Assembly: GCF_014302995.1 (NCBI RefSeq)
Contig: NZ_CP060295.1
Location: 496,001-560,000, forward strand
Direction: 5' to 3'
DNA: 64,000 nt
Source of the DNA: Variovorax sp. PAMC26660
Lineage (GTDB): Bacteria; Pseudomonadota; Gammaproteobacteria; Burkholderiales; Burkholderiaceae_C
How positions within the stretch are numbered: position 1 is the first letter of the stretch; each line of letters starts with the position of its first letter. The translations under genes and the position numbers were made by a program. The notes below the pieces were generated by a model. It did no database searches, was not told the DNA's origin, and saw only the letters and a list, made by a program, of their open reading frames with translations. Shown here one piece after another: positions 17,296-25,716 of this stretch.

Positions 17296-19563
17296 TCAGA
17301 ACGGCACGGTGAGGTTCATGCCGACCGTGCGCGCCGGGGTCAACGCGGCCTGCAGCAGGCCGGGGTTGATGGTGGCAACGTTCGTCAGCCCGCGCGAGTT
17401 GCCCAGGTTCCGCACATAGGCCGCCAGGCTGAAGTGCGGGAAGGCGATGCCGGCCTGCAGATCGACCACCGTATAGGCCGGCATCCTGAAGCTCGGCAGG
17501 ATGGTGCTGCCGGCATAGCCGGCGTCGCGCTCGCCGACATGGCGCGCGCTGACCCCCAGGTAGGCCTGGCGCCCTGCAACGACGAACTGGCGCGTGGCGC
17601 CGACCGTGGCGGAGAAGCGTGCGGTCATGGGCAGCCGCGCGCCGGCATTGGCGCCCAGCCCTGCGGCACTGGTGGTGAGATGGGCGTCGATGGCGGAGGC
17701 GGAGGCGTTCACCCGCCATTCGGTGCTCGGCATCCAGTTCAGCGTCAGCTCGCCACCGCGGATGCGTGCGTTGCCCGCATTGGTGTAGTAATTGAAGGCA
17801 CCGCTCTTGACGAACTGCTGGATGTTGCGCCACTCGATGTCGTAGAGCGCCGCCTCCAGCGACAGCGTCCGCGCCAGCAGGTCGGCCTTGTAGCCCAGCT
17901 CGTAGCTCCACAGCGAATCGGACTTGAACATCGGCTGGATGAGCGCCGTCTCGGCACCGGGCAGCAGCCCGTTGGGGCCGCCGGGCCTATAGCCGCTGGC
18001 GGCGCGAACGTACACATTGCTTGTCGGCGTGAGGGCGTACTTGGCCGCCAGAAGGTAGGTGTCGGCGCTCTCCGACGACGTGCCGCCAGACGTCGAGGTC
18101 GGGCCCGTCAACAGCCCCGACGAAGTGCTGGTGTAGCTCTGGTGGTTGCGCGCCACGCGCACGCCGCCGGTCAGCGACAGCGCGGGCGTCGGGTGCCATG
18201 TGACATCGCCGTAGGCAGCCACCTCCCGGTAGGTGCTGGGCTCGGTCGAGGTGATCAGGTTCAGGTTGCCCAGCCCGTAGCCCAGCGTCGCATCGGCGGA
18301 CCCGATCTGGTTGCCGCGTTCGCGGTTCAGATACAGGCCGGCCAACCACTCGATGCTGGAATCGGGGCGCGAGGTCAGCCTGAACTCCTGGCTCAGGCGA
18401 TGCTGCGGAACGACGTCCGACAGCCTCGCCGACTGTGCCGGCAGGCCCGCCAGAGCCAGCGTCGGCACGAAATTGGGACTGACGTCGTTGACGGTGCTGA
18501 TCTTCACGTCCTGCACGGAGGTGATCGAATTCAGGCGCGCCCAGCCGAAGTCGTACTCCACATCCAGCCCGTACAGCGTGGTGCGGTTGCGAAAGGGCTC
18601 GTTGAGATAGAGGCGCCGGGTCCGGTTGCCTTCGATCGGCCGACCGGTGACCGGGTCCAGGTCTTCGATGCCCGAGCCGTTGCGGCGCACATCCTGCGTC
18701 GTTGCGGTCAAGCGGACCTTCAATTCCCTCGTCGGCGTCAACAGCAGAGACAGCCGCGCGCCGTCCGTGTTGCCGCTGTTGATGTTCCAGCCCGCCGCCG
18801 GGCCGACCGCCCTGTAGTCGCCGCCGAAATGGTCGTGGAAGGCGGCGATGCGGATGGCCGCCACGTCTTCCTTGATCGGCACGTTGAGCACGGTGCTGGC
18901 CGTGTAGCCGGGACCGCCGCCCTTGGTCGACGACGTGCCGAGCGTCACCGAGCCCGCGAACTCGGTCGTATCGGGCTGGTTGGTCACGTACTTGAGCACG
19001 CCGCCCATCGCGCCTGCACCGTACAGCGTGCCCTGCGGTCCGCGCAGGATCTCGATGTGGTTCAGGTCCAGCAGACCCATGTCCAGCGGCGTGGACGAGC
19101 CCAGCGCGTAGGGCGCGCTCGAGCCTGTCGCCACGTCGTCGATGTACACGCCGACGGTCGAGATGGTCTGCTGCCCGGTCGTCAGGCCGCGGATGCTGAG
19201 TGCGCCGCCCACGGTCCCCGTTCCCATCAGGTTGATGCCCGGCTGGTCCGCAACGTAGTCGGACAGCGTCTTGGCACCGGCGCGCTCCAGCGCCTCGCCC
19301 TGCAGCACATTGACCTGCATCGGCACTTCGCGCACCGGTTCGCGACGGCGTGTGGCCGTGACGGTGACGCTGTCCAGCGCCTTGGCCGATGGGGCGCCTG
19401 CTTCGCTCGGTGCGTCAGGGCTTGGCGGCACGGGTGCAGGCTGCGCCTGCACGGTCTGCCCCATCAGGCCGACGGCCGAAGCCACCAGCAATGCGAGCGG
19501 TGCGGCGCGCAGCGACAAGGGGCGGGAGGTCCGGCAGAAACCGGGACGGTCGAGGCGATTCAT
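17296..19563 (-). CDS. TonB-dependent outer-membrane receptor
   Basis: A 755-residue outer-membrane receptor. It has a signal peptide ending near AQA (residue about 40), a Pro/Ala-rich segment, a likely TonB box at DSVTVTATRR, a plug domain with LSIRGL, HIEILRGPQGTLYGAGAMGG and YVTNQPD, then a 22-strand-type barrel ending in Phe (VPF-stop), the outer-membrane targeting residue. ATG 19563 has GGAG upstream; a GTG four codons earlier is possible. It is the first gene of the nine-gene operon that also carries its own ExbB-ExbD-ExbD-TonB, and it faces a divergent XRE-cupin regulator. The ligand is unknown; the operon content points to a peptide-like compound. Confidence 0.93.
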   Translation of the reverse strand: MNRLDRPGFCRTSRPLSLRAAPLALLVASAVGLMGQTVQAQPAPVPPSPDAPSEAGAPSAKALDSVTVTATRRREPVREVPMQVNVLQGEALERAGAKTLSDYVADQPGINLMGTGTVGGALSIRGLTTGQQTISTVGVYIDDVATGSSAPYALGSSTPLDMGLLDLNHIEILRGPQGTLYGAGAMGGVLKYVTNQPDTTEFAGSVTLGTSSTKGGGPGYTASTVLNVPIKEDVAAIRIAAFHDHFGGDYRAVGPAAGWNINSGNTDGARLSLLLTPTRELKVRLTATTQDVRRNGSGIEDLDPVTGRPIEGNRTRRLYLNEPFRNRTTLYGLDVEYDFGWARLNSITSVQDVKISTVNDVSPNFVPTLALAGLPAQSARLSDVVPQHRLSQEFRLTSRPDSSIEWLAGLYLNRERGNQIGSADATLGYGLGNLNLITSTEPSTYREVAAYGDVTWHPTPALSLTGGVRVARNHQSYTSTSSGLLTGPTSTSGGTSSESADTYLLAAKYALTPTSNVYVRAASGYRPGGPNGLLPGAETALIQPMFKSDSLWSYELGYKADLLARTLSLEAALYDIEWRNIQQFVKSGAFNYYTNAGNARIRGGELTLNWMPSTEWRVNASASAIDAHLTTSAAGLGANAGARLPMTARFSATVGATRQFVVAGRQAYLGVSARHVGERDAGYAGSTILPSFRMPAYTVVDLQAGIAFPHFSLAAYVRNLGNSRGLTNVATINPGLLQAALTPARTVGMNLTVPF

Positions 19564-19749
19564 GGTGTGAGGCACTCCAACGAAATGGCGGGGCGGTGGT
19601 CGATCCGGTCGGCATCCTACAAACTATTTTCTATATTCGCAATTTATTTTCTTATATGTATAAAACTAGTGAATACGACAAGTTTTACTGCCCACATAGA
19701 TCCGATAATCGCAATCCGTACCGACCCCAACGCCCCCTCGCACCCATCC
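19564..19749. promoter_or_regulatory. divergent promoter region with AT-rich direct repeats
   Basis: The gap between the receptor and the regulator contains an AT-rich island (19619-19690) in otherwise GC-rich DNA. Within it lie two near-identical direct repeats, tattttctatat (19625-19636) and tattttcttatat (19645-19657), 20 bp apart, that is two helical turns on one DNA face. A TATAAA box at 19659-19664 could be the -10 of the regulator gene. This is the most likely operator of the XRE-cupin protein and the control point of the whole operon. Confidence 0.55.
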
Positions 19750-20508
19750 ATGATCGAAGCCCTGCCCCCTCCTTCTCTCGCTCGCACTGCCCCTGGAGAA
19801 ACGATTCGTGCCTTGCGCAAACGCCTGGGCCTCACGCTGGGCGAAGTCAGCGCGCGCACGGGCCTGGGCGTGTCGACATTGTCCAAATTGGAAAAAGGCC
19901 ACGCGTCCCTGTCGTACGAAAAACTGCACCTGATCAGCCGCGGGTTGGGCGTCGACATGGCGCAGGTGCTCGAACCCTTGGGCAGCACCGGCGGCATGGC
20001 CGGTGCGCGCGGCGCGCCATTGCCACAGGGCCGCACCACGGGGCGGCGCATCGTGCAGCGCCGCGGCGAAGGCATGGCGATCGGCAATCGCAGCTATGGC
20101 CAGACCTACCTGGCCACCGAACTTTTGAACAAGCGGTTGACGCCGATGGTCACGGAAGTGCGCGCACGCAGCCTTGACGATTTCTTCGCGGAGTTCGGCG
20201 GCTTCATTCACCACCCAGGCGAAGAGTTCAGCTATGCGCTCGAAGGACAGATCGAGTTCCACACCGAGCTCTACGCGCCGGTGCTGCTCAATCCCGGCGA
20301 CTCGGTCTACTTCGACAGCGACATGGGGCACGCCTACCTGGCCGTTGGCGACGCCCCGTGCCGGTTGCTCTCGGTCTGCGAATCCGTGGGGGAAGCGCAT
20401 CCGTCGATGAGCGCATCTGTCGAACACACGGCCGCTCGCCAGCCCGATGCCGCAACCGCCGTGGCGTCTGCGTCAGTGCCCGCGTCGCGGGGAAAGAAAC
20501 AGAAATAA
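19750..20508 (+). CDS. XRE-family regulator with C-terminal cupin sensor
   Basis: A 252-residue DNA-binding regulator. An HTH_3 domain spans residues about 17-70 (IRALRKRLGLTLGEVSARTGLGVSTLSKLEKG), and a cupin_2 sensor domain about 140-215 (HPGEEFSYALEGQIEFHTE, then LLNPGDSVYFDSDMGHAY), followed by a low-complexity tail. Such XRE-cupin proteins usually repress adjacent catabolic genes until a small ligand binds the cupin. It is divergent from the TonB receptor operon, which is its probable target, and is followed after 10 bases by an exported-protein gene. ATG 19750 starts just before the HTH domain; no ribosome-binding site is strong. Confidence 0.9.
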   Translation: MIEALPPPSLARTAPGETIRALRKRLGLTLGEVSARTGLGVSTLSKLEKGHASLSYEKLHLISRGLGVDMAQVLEPLGSTGGMAGARGAPLPQGRTTGRRIVQRRGEGMAIGNRSYGQTYLATELLNKRLTPMVTEVRARSLDDFFAEFGGFIHHPGEEFSYALEGQIEFHTELYAPVLLNPGDSVYFDSDMGHAYLAVGDAPCRLLSVCESVGEAHPSMSASVEHTAARQPDAATAVASASVPASRGKKQK

Positions 20509-20518
20509 GGTTGCGAAA

Positions 20519-21244
20519 ATGAAGAGGCTCATCTGGCTACTGCTCCTTGCCTGCGGCGCGCTGCATGCAGCTGAAACGGCCTCGGCTCCGTCTCGCTCTC
20601 CGGACAATCCCGACCTGCCGGCGAGCATCGTCGAACTCATACCAGCGGGGTATGAAGAGCTGGACCATCTCTCCGGCCACCTTTCCGGCACCAACCGCCT
20701 GGACTACCTGGTGGTCATCCATCGTGCTGTCGATACGATGGAGCAACCATCTCCACGCCCCTTGCTGATCTTCACCCAGGAGCCCGCTGGCACGTTCAGG
20801 CTGGCGGCGAGAAATGACGCAGTCATACTGCGCGCCAACGATGGCGGCCAGTGCGATCCGTTCACCGACAGCGCCGATGATGGGCTCGCGATCAAGGGTC
20901 GCTATTTCACTGTGCAGCACGGCGTTGCCTGCGGCCTGCTTCAACATTGGACGGACTACGTCACCTTCCGCTACGACCAGGATCGACGCGGCTGGTTGTT
21001 CCACAGTCAAATCGCGCAGAACTGGCGGCAGAACGATGGACCGACGGGCGGCATTTTCAAGCCAGACCCGGCACGCATCACCAAGGCCAACAAGGACCGT
21101 CCCGTTTCCTTCGAGGCGTGGCGGCCCAACGGTTGGTGCATCCATCCGTGGAGAGAAGACCACGAGAACGACAGTGCCTGTTCGGCGGTTCAGTCTCAGG
21201 TTGGCGCCAACACCCGAAAACTACAACCTGGAAAGACTCCGTAG
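20519..21244 (+). CDS. exported hypothetical protein, possible lipoprotein
   Basis: A 241-residue protein that starts 10 bases after the XRE-cupin gene with AAGG upstream of its ATG. The N-terminus MKRLIWLLLLACGALHAAE is a signal peptide; LLAC-G could be a lipobox (Cys12), while ALHA-A is a normal signal peptidase I site. The mature part holds several Cys (paired positions such as GQCDPF, GVACGLL, WCIHPW and SACSAV), suggesting disulfides in the periplasm. No family is recognised. Cotranscription with the regulator is possible but a functional link is not shown. Confidence 0.75.
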   Translation: MKRLIWLLLLACGALHAAETASAPSRSPDNPDLPASIVELIPAGYEELDHLSGHLSGTNRLDYLVVIHRAVDTMEQPSPRPLLIFTQEPAGTFRLAARNDAVILRANDGGQCDPFTDSADDGLAIKGRYFTVQHGVACGLLQHWTDYVTFRYDQDRRGWLFHSQIAQNWRQNDGPTGGIFKPDPARITKANKDRPVSFEAWRPNGWCIHPWREDHENDSACSAVQSQVGANTRKLQPGKTP

Positions 21245-21563
21245 GGCCTGCGCAGTTGGACATCGGCTGCGCTGAGCTCGGGAAGAACTCCGCCATGACC
21301 GACCTTCTGGACATTGAGCTTCACCGCGGTGATGCCCTTTTCTGTTCTGCTCCACTACCATGCCGAGACGCGGGTGAGGAAGATTTCGGGGTGGCTCATC
21401 AGCTCGCGCGCCCTGGAAGCACCGGGCAACTGCATCGTGACGCGCAATCGCGTCTTGCAAGCGACGATGGAAGGCGAACTCCATTGCGTTTTCTCAAGTC
21501 TTTCCTCATTGCCGCGCTTGCGGCCGCACACGACTTCCAAAACCATCAAAGAACAGGAGCCTT
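21245..21563. other. 319-bp stretch without a confident gene
   Basis: No intact gene is seen. On the minus strand one reading frame is open and coding-like on both sides of a single TAG at about 21355 (before it ...MSHPEIFLTRVSAW, after it WSRTEKGITAVKLNVQK...). This would fit a short decayed gene, but no family is recognised and the GC bias alone can create such frames. Confidence 0.3.
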
Positions 21564-21995
21564 ATGCGTCAACTCTCCCCCAACGCCCAACTCGTCTCCG
21601 ACATCTTCGACGAAGTCGCCAAGGGCAATGGCGCGCCTTTTTGGGAGGCATGCCACGATGATGTCGTCTGGCGAACCATCGGCGAAGGCTCCTGGAGCGG
21701 CGAATTCGCAGGCAAGCAAACCATCATCGACGAGGTGTTCCGCCCGCTCAATCGCGCGCTCGCTGAACGAGCCACCATCCCGACCCGCCTGGTGGATGGT
21801 GGTGATGTCATCGTTCTGCAAGCCAGGGGCAAGAACCTGACCCGCGACGGTCAACGCTACGAGAACGACTATGTCTTCGTGATCCACTTCGAGGGCGGAA
21901 AGATCATTCGATATGAAGAATATTGCGACACGGAACTGATCGCTCGTGTCCTGCCCGACCGCATTGCAGCCAAGTCGATCCCCATACCCAAGTGA
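21564..21995 (+). CDS. SnoaL/NTF2-like protein
   Basis: A 143-residue single-domain protein of the NTF2-like (SnoaL, ketosteroid-isomerase-related) fold. It opens with the helical part (LVSDIFDEVAKGNGAPFWEACHDDVVW), followed by G-x-W and a C-terminal sheet segment YVFVIHFEGGKIIRYEEYCDTELI that matches the family's 'v.r..dGKI...r.y.D' end. AGGAG precedes the ATG by a normal distance. It stands alone, so a substrate cannot be inferred. Confidence 0.85.
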   Translation: MRQLSPNAQLVSDIFDEVAKGNGAPFWEACHDDVVWRTIGEGSWSGEFAGKQTIIDEVFRPLNRALAERATIPTRLVDGGDVIVLQARGKNLTRDGQRYENDYVFVIHFEGGKIIRYEEYCDTELIARVLPDRIAAKSIPIPK

Positions 21996-22047
21996 GCATG
22001 CGTCGCGCTGTAGATGCGCGGCCTGCCCCTTCCATCGCGCCGGGTCC

Positions 22048-22770
22048 CTAGTGCCCACCACCTAGATAGGCAGCCTTCACAGCCGGGTCGCTGCGCAATT
22101 TTTCCGCCGGCCCGTGCAGCGAGATGCGCCCGTTCTCCAGCACATAGCCGTAGTCGGCCACGCCGAGCGCGGCGGCGGCGAACTGCTCCACCAGCAGCAT
22201 CGTCACGCCCTCGCTCTTGAGCCGTTCGATGATGCGGAACACCTCGGCCACCAGGATCGGCGCCAGGCCCATCGAGGGTTCGTCGAGCAGCACCACCTCG
22301 GGGTTCAGCATCACGGCGCGCGCCATGGCCAGCATCTGCTGTTCGCCGCCCGACAGCGTTCCGGCCAGTTGCGTGCGGCGCTCCTTCAGGCGCGGAAAGA
22401 GTTCGAGCGCGCGTTCCAGGTCGCCCGCCACATCGCCGCGCGGGCGGCTGCCGGTCAGGCGCGGAAAGGCGCCCAGCGTGAGGTTGTCGGTGACGGTCAT
22501 GGTCGCGAACACGCGCCGGCCTTCAGGCGAATGCGCCAGGCCCTGCTTGGCGATGTGGTACGACTCCAGGCCGTCGATGCGCTTGCCGTTGAGCGTGATC
22601 TCGCCCGCGGTGGGCGCGATCATTCCCGAGACGGCCCGCATGGTGGTGGTCTTGCCGGCGCCGTTGGAGCCGATCAGCGTCACGACCTTGCCTCTGGGCA
22701 CCTCGATCGAGATGCCGTGCAGCACCTGCACCTTGCCGTAGCCCGCAAAAAGATTCTGGATGGTCAGCAT
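22048..22770 (-). CDS. livF: branched-chain amino-acid ABC transporter ATP-binding protein LivF
   Basis: A 240-residue ATPase of the high-affinity branched-chain amino-acid importer. Walker A GSNGAGKTTT (about residues 34-43), the Q-loop region, signature LSGGEQQMLAMARA (about 142-155) and Walker B VVLLDEPSMGLAP (about 162-174) are all intact, with the LivF ending typical of the family. It is the last gene of a four-gene leftward operon (binding protein, LivH, fused LivMG, LivF), 34 bases after livMG. Confidence 0.95.
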   Translation of the reverse strand: MLTIQNLFAGYGKVQVLHGISIEVPRGKVVTLIGSNGAGKTTTMRAVSGMIAPTAGEITLNGKRIDGLESYHIAKQGLAHSPEGRRVFATMTVTDNLTLGAFPRLTGSRPRGDVAGDLERALELFPRLKERRTQLAGTLSGGEQQMLAMARAVMLNPEVVLLDEPSMGLAPILVAEVFRIIERLKSEGVTMLLVEQFAAAALGVADYGYVLENGRISLHGPAEKLRSDPAVKAAYLGGGH

Positions 22771-22804
22771 GATGGGTTTCCTGGTCTTGCGTTGCCAGCG
22801 CGTG

Positions 22805-24748
22805 TCATGTGCTGCCGCCCAGATAGGCCTCGATCACCTTCTCGTCGGCCTGCACCCTGGCCGGCTCGCCCTCGGCGATCTTCTGGCCGAAGTCGAGCAC
22901 CGAGACGGTGTCGCACATGCTCATCACCACGTCCATGTGATGCTCGATCAGGATCACGGTCACGCCGTGCTCGCGGATCTTGCGGATGATGGTGATCAGC
23001 TCCTTGATGTCGGGCGCGGTCAGCCCCGCGGCCGGCTCGTCGAGCAGCAGCAACTGCGGATCGAGCGCCAACGCACGCGCGATCTCCAGCAGGCGCTGCT
23101 TGCCATAGGGCAGGTTGCGCGCCTCCTCGGTGGCGAAGGCCTCTAGGCCGACGAACTTCAGCAGGCCCAGCGCTCGTTGCACCGCCGCCGCACTCTCGCG
23201 CCGGTAGCGCGGTGTGCTCACCGCCACGTCGAGCAGGTTGCTCGCAAAGCTGTGGTGCAGGCCGACCTGCACGTTCTGCAGCGCGGTCATTTCGCCGAAG
23301 AGCTGCACGTTCTGAAAGGTGCGCGCAATGCCCGACAGCGCGATGTCGGCCGAGGTGCGACCGACCAGCGAACGGCCACCGAAGGAGATGGCACCGGCCG
23401 TGGGCACGTAGATGCCGGTCAGCACATTCATCATGGTGCTCTTGCCGGAGCCGTTGGGTCCGATCAGGCCATGGATGGTGCCGCGCTTGATGCGCAGGTC
23501 GACGTTGTTGAGAGCCTTCAGGCCGCCGAACTGCATCAGCACGCCAGAGGCCTCCAGCACGTCTTCGGTGCCGCCGGCATGGGCCGCGGTGGAGACGGCA
23601 TCGGCCGGTGCTGCGTCGACATCCGCCGCCGCGACCGACGCCACGGGCCGGCGAATGTTGAAGGCCTGGCGCACGAAGCCGACGATGCCGTCCTGCAGGT
23701 AGTACACGACGAACAGCATGATCACGCCGAAGATCGACAGCCGCCAGTCCGTCATGGCATCGAGCCAGAAGGCCAGGCCCGCAAGTGCGATGCTGCCGAC
23801 CACGGGAATGGCCATCTGCGCCGGCGTGACGCGCTGCCGCTTGATGGCCACCACCGCGGCCACCAGCACCAGCACGGCCAGCCCCACCGAGACATAGCGG
23901 AACAGCACCACGTCGTCCAGCAGCTTGGGCAGCAGCACGATGATGGTGGCGCCCAGCATGGCGCCGATGCGGCTCTTGCGCCCGCCCATGATCACCGCCA
24001 GCAGGAACAGCACGGTGAGCTCGAAGTTGTACGAGTTGGGCGAGATGTACTGCTCGGAGTAGGCATAGAGGCTGCCCGCAAGCCCTGCAAAGCCCGCACT
24101 GATGACGAAGGCGTAGACCTTGTAGCGATAGACCGACACGCCCATGCAGTCGGAGGCCACCGGGCTGCCGCGCAGCGCCTCGAAGGCCCGCCCGAGGTGC
24201 GAGCGCAGGATGCGGTGCACCACCACCAGCGCCAGCACCATCAGCACCGCCACCACCCAGTAGTACTCGCGGTCGTCGAGCTTGTGGCCGAACAGCGCGG
24301 GCTTCTCAAGCTTGATGCCCATCGGGCCGTCGGTCAGGAAGCTCATCTCGTTGATGAGGATCTGGATGATCGTGCCGAAGGCCAGCGTGACCATGGCCAG
24401 GTAGGGCCCCGACACGCGCAGCGCCGGCAAGGCCAGCAGCGCGCCGAAGCCGGCGGTGAACAAGATGGCGAACGGCACCGTGATCCAGAACGGCGCCGAC
24501 AGCTTGAACACCAGCACGCCGGCCGCATAAGCGCCCAGGCCGAACAGGCCAGCGTGGCCCAGCGAGACCTGGCCGGTGTAGCCGACCACGATGTCGAGCC
24601 CGAACAGCAGGATCGCGTAGATCATGATGGTCTCGAGCAGGTGGATGTAGTACGGGTTGTCGATGCCGATCGGGAACAGCAGCAGCGCGGCCACGCCGGC
24701 GATGGCCAGAAGGAGACGGCTGGTCTTCATTTTTTCTTTGGGATTCAT
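22805..24748 (-). CDS. livM: fused branched-chain amino-acid ABC permease and ATPase (LivM-LivG)
   Basis: A 647-residue fusion. The N-terminal half (residues about 1-360) is a LivM-type permease with GYTGQVSLGHAGLFGLGAYAAG and about ten helices. The C-terminal half (about 395-647) is a LivG-type ATPase with Walker A GPNGSGKST, signature-region motif LPYGKQRLLEIARALALDP and Walker B LLLLDEPAAGL. Between the halves is an Ala-rich linker (VASVAAADVDAAPADAVSTA). Such LivMG fusions are common in Burkholderiales. The start is ATG 24748; ATG 24730 (MKTSRLL) is an alternative. It lies between livH and livF in the operon. Confidence 0.93.
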   Translation of the reverse strand: MNPKEKMKTSRLLLAIAGVAALLLFPIGIDNPYYIHLLETIMIYAILLFGLDIVVGYTGQVSLGHAGLFGLGAYAAGVLVFKLSAPFWITVPFAILFTAGFGALLALPALRVSGPYLAMVTLAFGTIIQILINEMSFLTDGPMGIKLEKPALFGHKLDDREYYWVVAVLMVLALVVVHRILRSHLGRAFEALRGSPVASDCMGVSVYRYKVYAFVISAGFAGLAGSLYAYSEQYISPNSYNFELTVLFLLAVIMGGRKSRIGAMLGATIIVLLPKLLDDVVLFRYVSVGLAVLVLVAAVVAIKRQRVTPAQMAIPVVGSIALAGLAFWLDAMTDWRLSIFGVIMLFVVYYLQDGIVGFVRQAFNIRRPVASVAAADVDAAPADAVSTAAHAGGTEDVLEASGVLMQFGGLKALNNVDLRIKRGTIHGLIGPNGSGKSTMMNVLTGIYVPTAGAISFGGRSLVGRTSADIALSGIARTFQNVQLFGEMTALQNVQVGLHHSFASNLLDVAVSTPRYRRESAAAVQRALGLLKFVGLEAFATEEARNLPYGKQRLLEIARALALDPQLLLLDEPAAGLTAPDIKELITIIRKIREHGVTVILIEHHMDVVMSMCDTVSVLDFGQKIAEGEPARVQADEKVIEAYLGGST

Positions 24749-24758
24749 GGCCACGCGC

Positions 24759-25634
24759 TCACACCTTCTTGATGGCAGCCTTGCCGAACAGGCCCGAGGG
24801 GCGTATGGCGAGCACGATCAGCAGCAGCACCAGTCCGGGCACGTCCTTGTAGCCGGTGCTCAGGTAGAAGCCGGTGGTGGTCTCGGCAATGCCCAGGATG
24901 ATCCCGCCCACCACGATGCCCATGCCGCTGGTGAGCCCGCCGATGATGGCAACCGCGAAGGCCTTCAGGCCGAGCACCGCACCCATCGAGGCACCGGTCA
25001 GGGTAAGCGGCGCGATCAGCACGCCCGCAAAGGCCGCCGTCATGGACGACAGCGCATACGAGAAGGTGATCACCAGGCCGGTGTTGATGCCCATCAGCTT
25101 GGCCGCGTCGCGGTCATTGAAGGTCGCGACCACGGCCTTGCCGTAGATCGAGCGGCGGTTGAACAACTCGACCGCCAGCATCATGAGCAGCGCACCGACG
25201 ACCACCAATATCTCCATCGGCAGCACGTTCGCGCCCAGGAAGTGCAGCGGCGATTCAGGCAGCGGCGACGGAAACTTCAGGTCGTCGCGCCCCCAGACGT
25301 TCTCGGCCACGTTGGTGAAGATGATGCCCAGCGCGATGGTGGACATGATCCAGCCGAACTCGGACTTGATCTTGATCGCCGGCCGCACGGCGATGCGCTC
25401 CACCACCGTCCCCTGGAAGGCGCCGAACAGGCACACCAGCGGAATCATCAGCCAGTAGTTCAGCCCCATGTTCACCAGCGTCAGGCCGACCATGGCGCCG
25501 AGCATGAGGGCGTTGCCCTGGCCGAAGTTCAGCGTGTCCGACGTGGCGAATGTGAGCTGGTAGCCGAATGCGATGACGGCGTAGATCATGCCCAGCGCAA
25601 TGCCACTGAAGATGAGTTGGGTGAGGATTTGCAT
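24759..25634 (-). CDS. livH: branched-chain amino-acid ABC transporter permease LivH
   Basis: A 291-residue inner-membrane permease with about eight hydrophobic helices and the LivH start MQILTQLIFSGIALGMIYAVIAFG, plus the conserved SDTLNFGQGNALMLGAM and IIGGLTSGMGIVVGG loops. ATG 25634 was chosen because it begins directly at the first helix; a longer frame to 25661 adds only a polar leader. It is 82 bases downstream of the binding-protein gene and 10 bases upstream of livMG. Confidence 0.93.
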   Translation of the reverse strand: MQILTQLIFSGIALGMIYAVIAFGYQLTFATSDTLNFGQGNALMLGAMVGLTLVNMGLNYWLMIPLVCLFGAFQGTVVERIAVRPAIKIKSEFGWIMSTIALGIIFTNVAENVWGRDDLKFPSPLPESPLHFLGANVLPMEILVVVGALLMMLAVELFNRRSIYGKAVVATFNDRDAAKLMGINTGLVITFSYALSSMTAAFAGVLIAPLTLTGASMGAVLGLKAFAVAIIGGLTSGMGIVVGGIILGIAETTTGFYLSTGYKDVPGLVLLLIVLAIRPSGLFGKAAIKKV

Positions 25635-25716
25635 GGCGGCTCGAGAGAAGCGTTGGACCAAAAAATGCGCCGCCGCGGGAACGGGCCCGGGGCGGCGCCG
25701 GCGCTCGGGCCGCTGT

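Noticed and set aside
8197..19563. A complete microcystin (mlrABCD) pathway
   Set aside because: No MlrA-like CPBP-type membrane protease is present and sequence relation beyond family level cannot be shown here.
9595..20508. Very long open frames on the plus strand opposite the TonB receptor operon (for example 9595-11940, 11838-14501, 14252-17419, 17167-20508)
   Set aside because: They are antisense shadows of GC-rich genes: rich in Arg, Gly, His and Gln, with no domain motifs, while the minus-strand frames carry complete families and overlaps.
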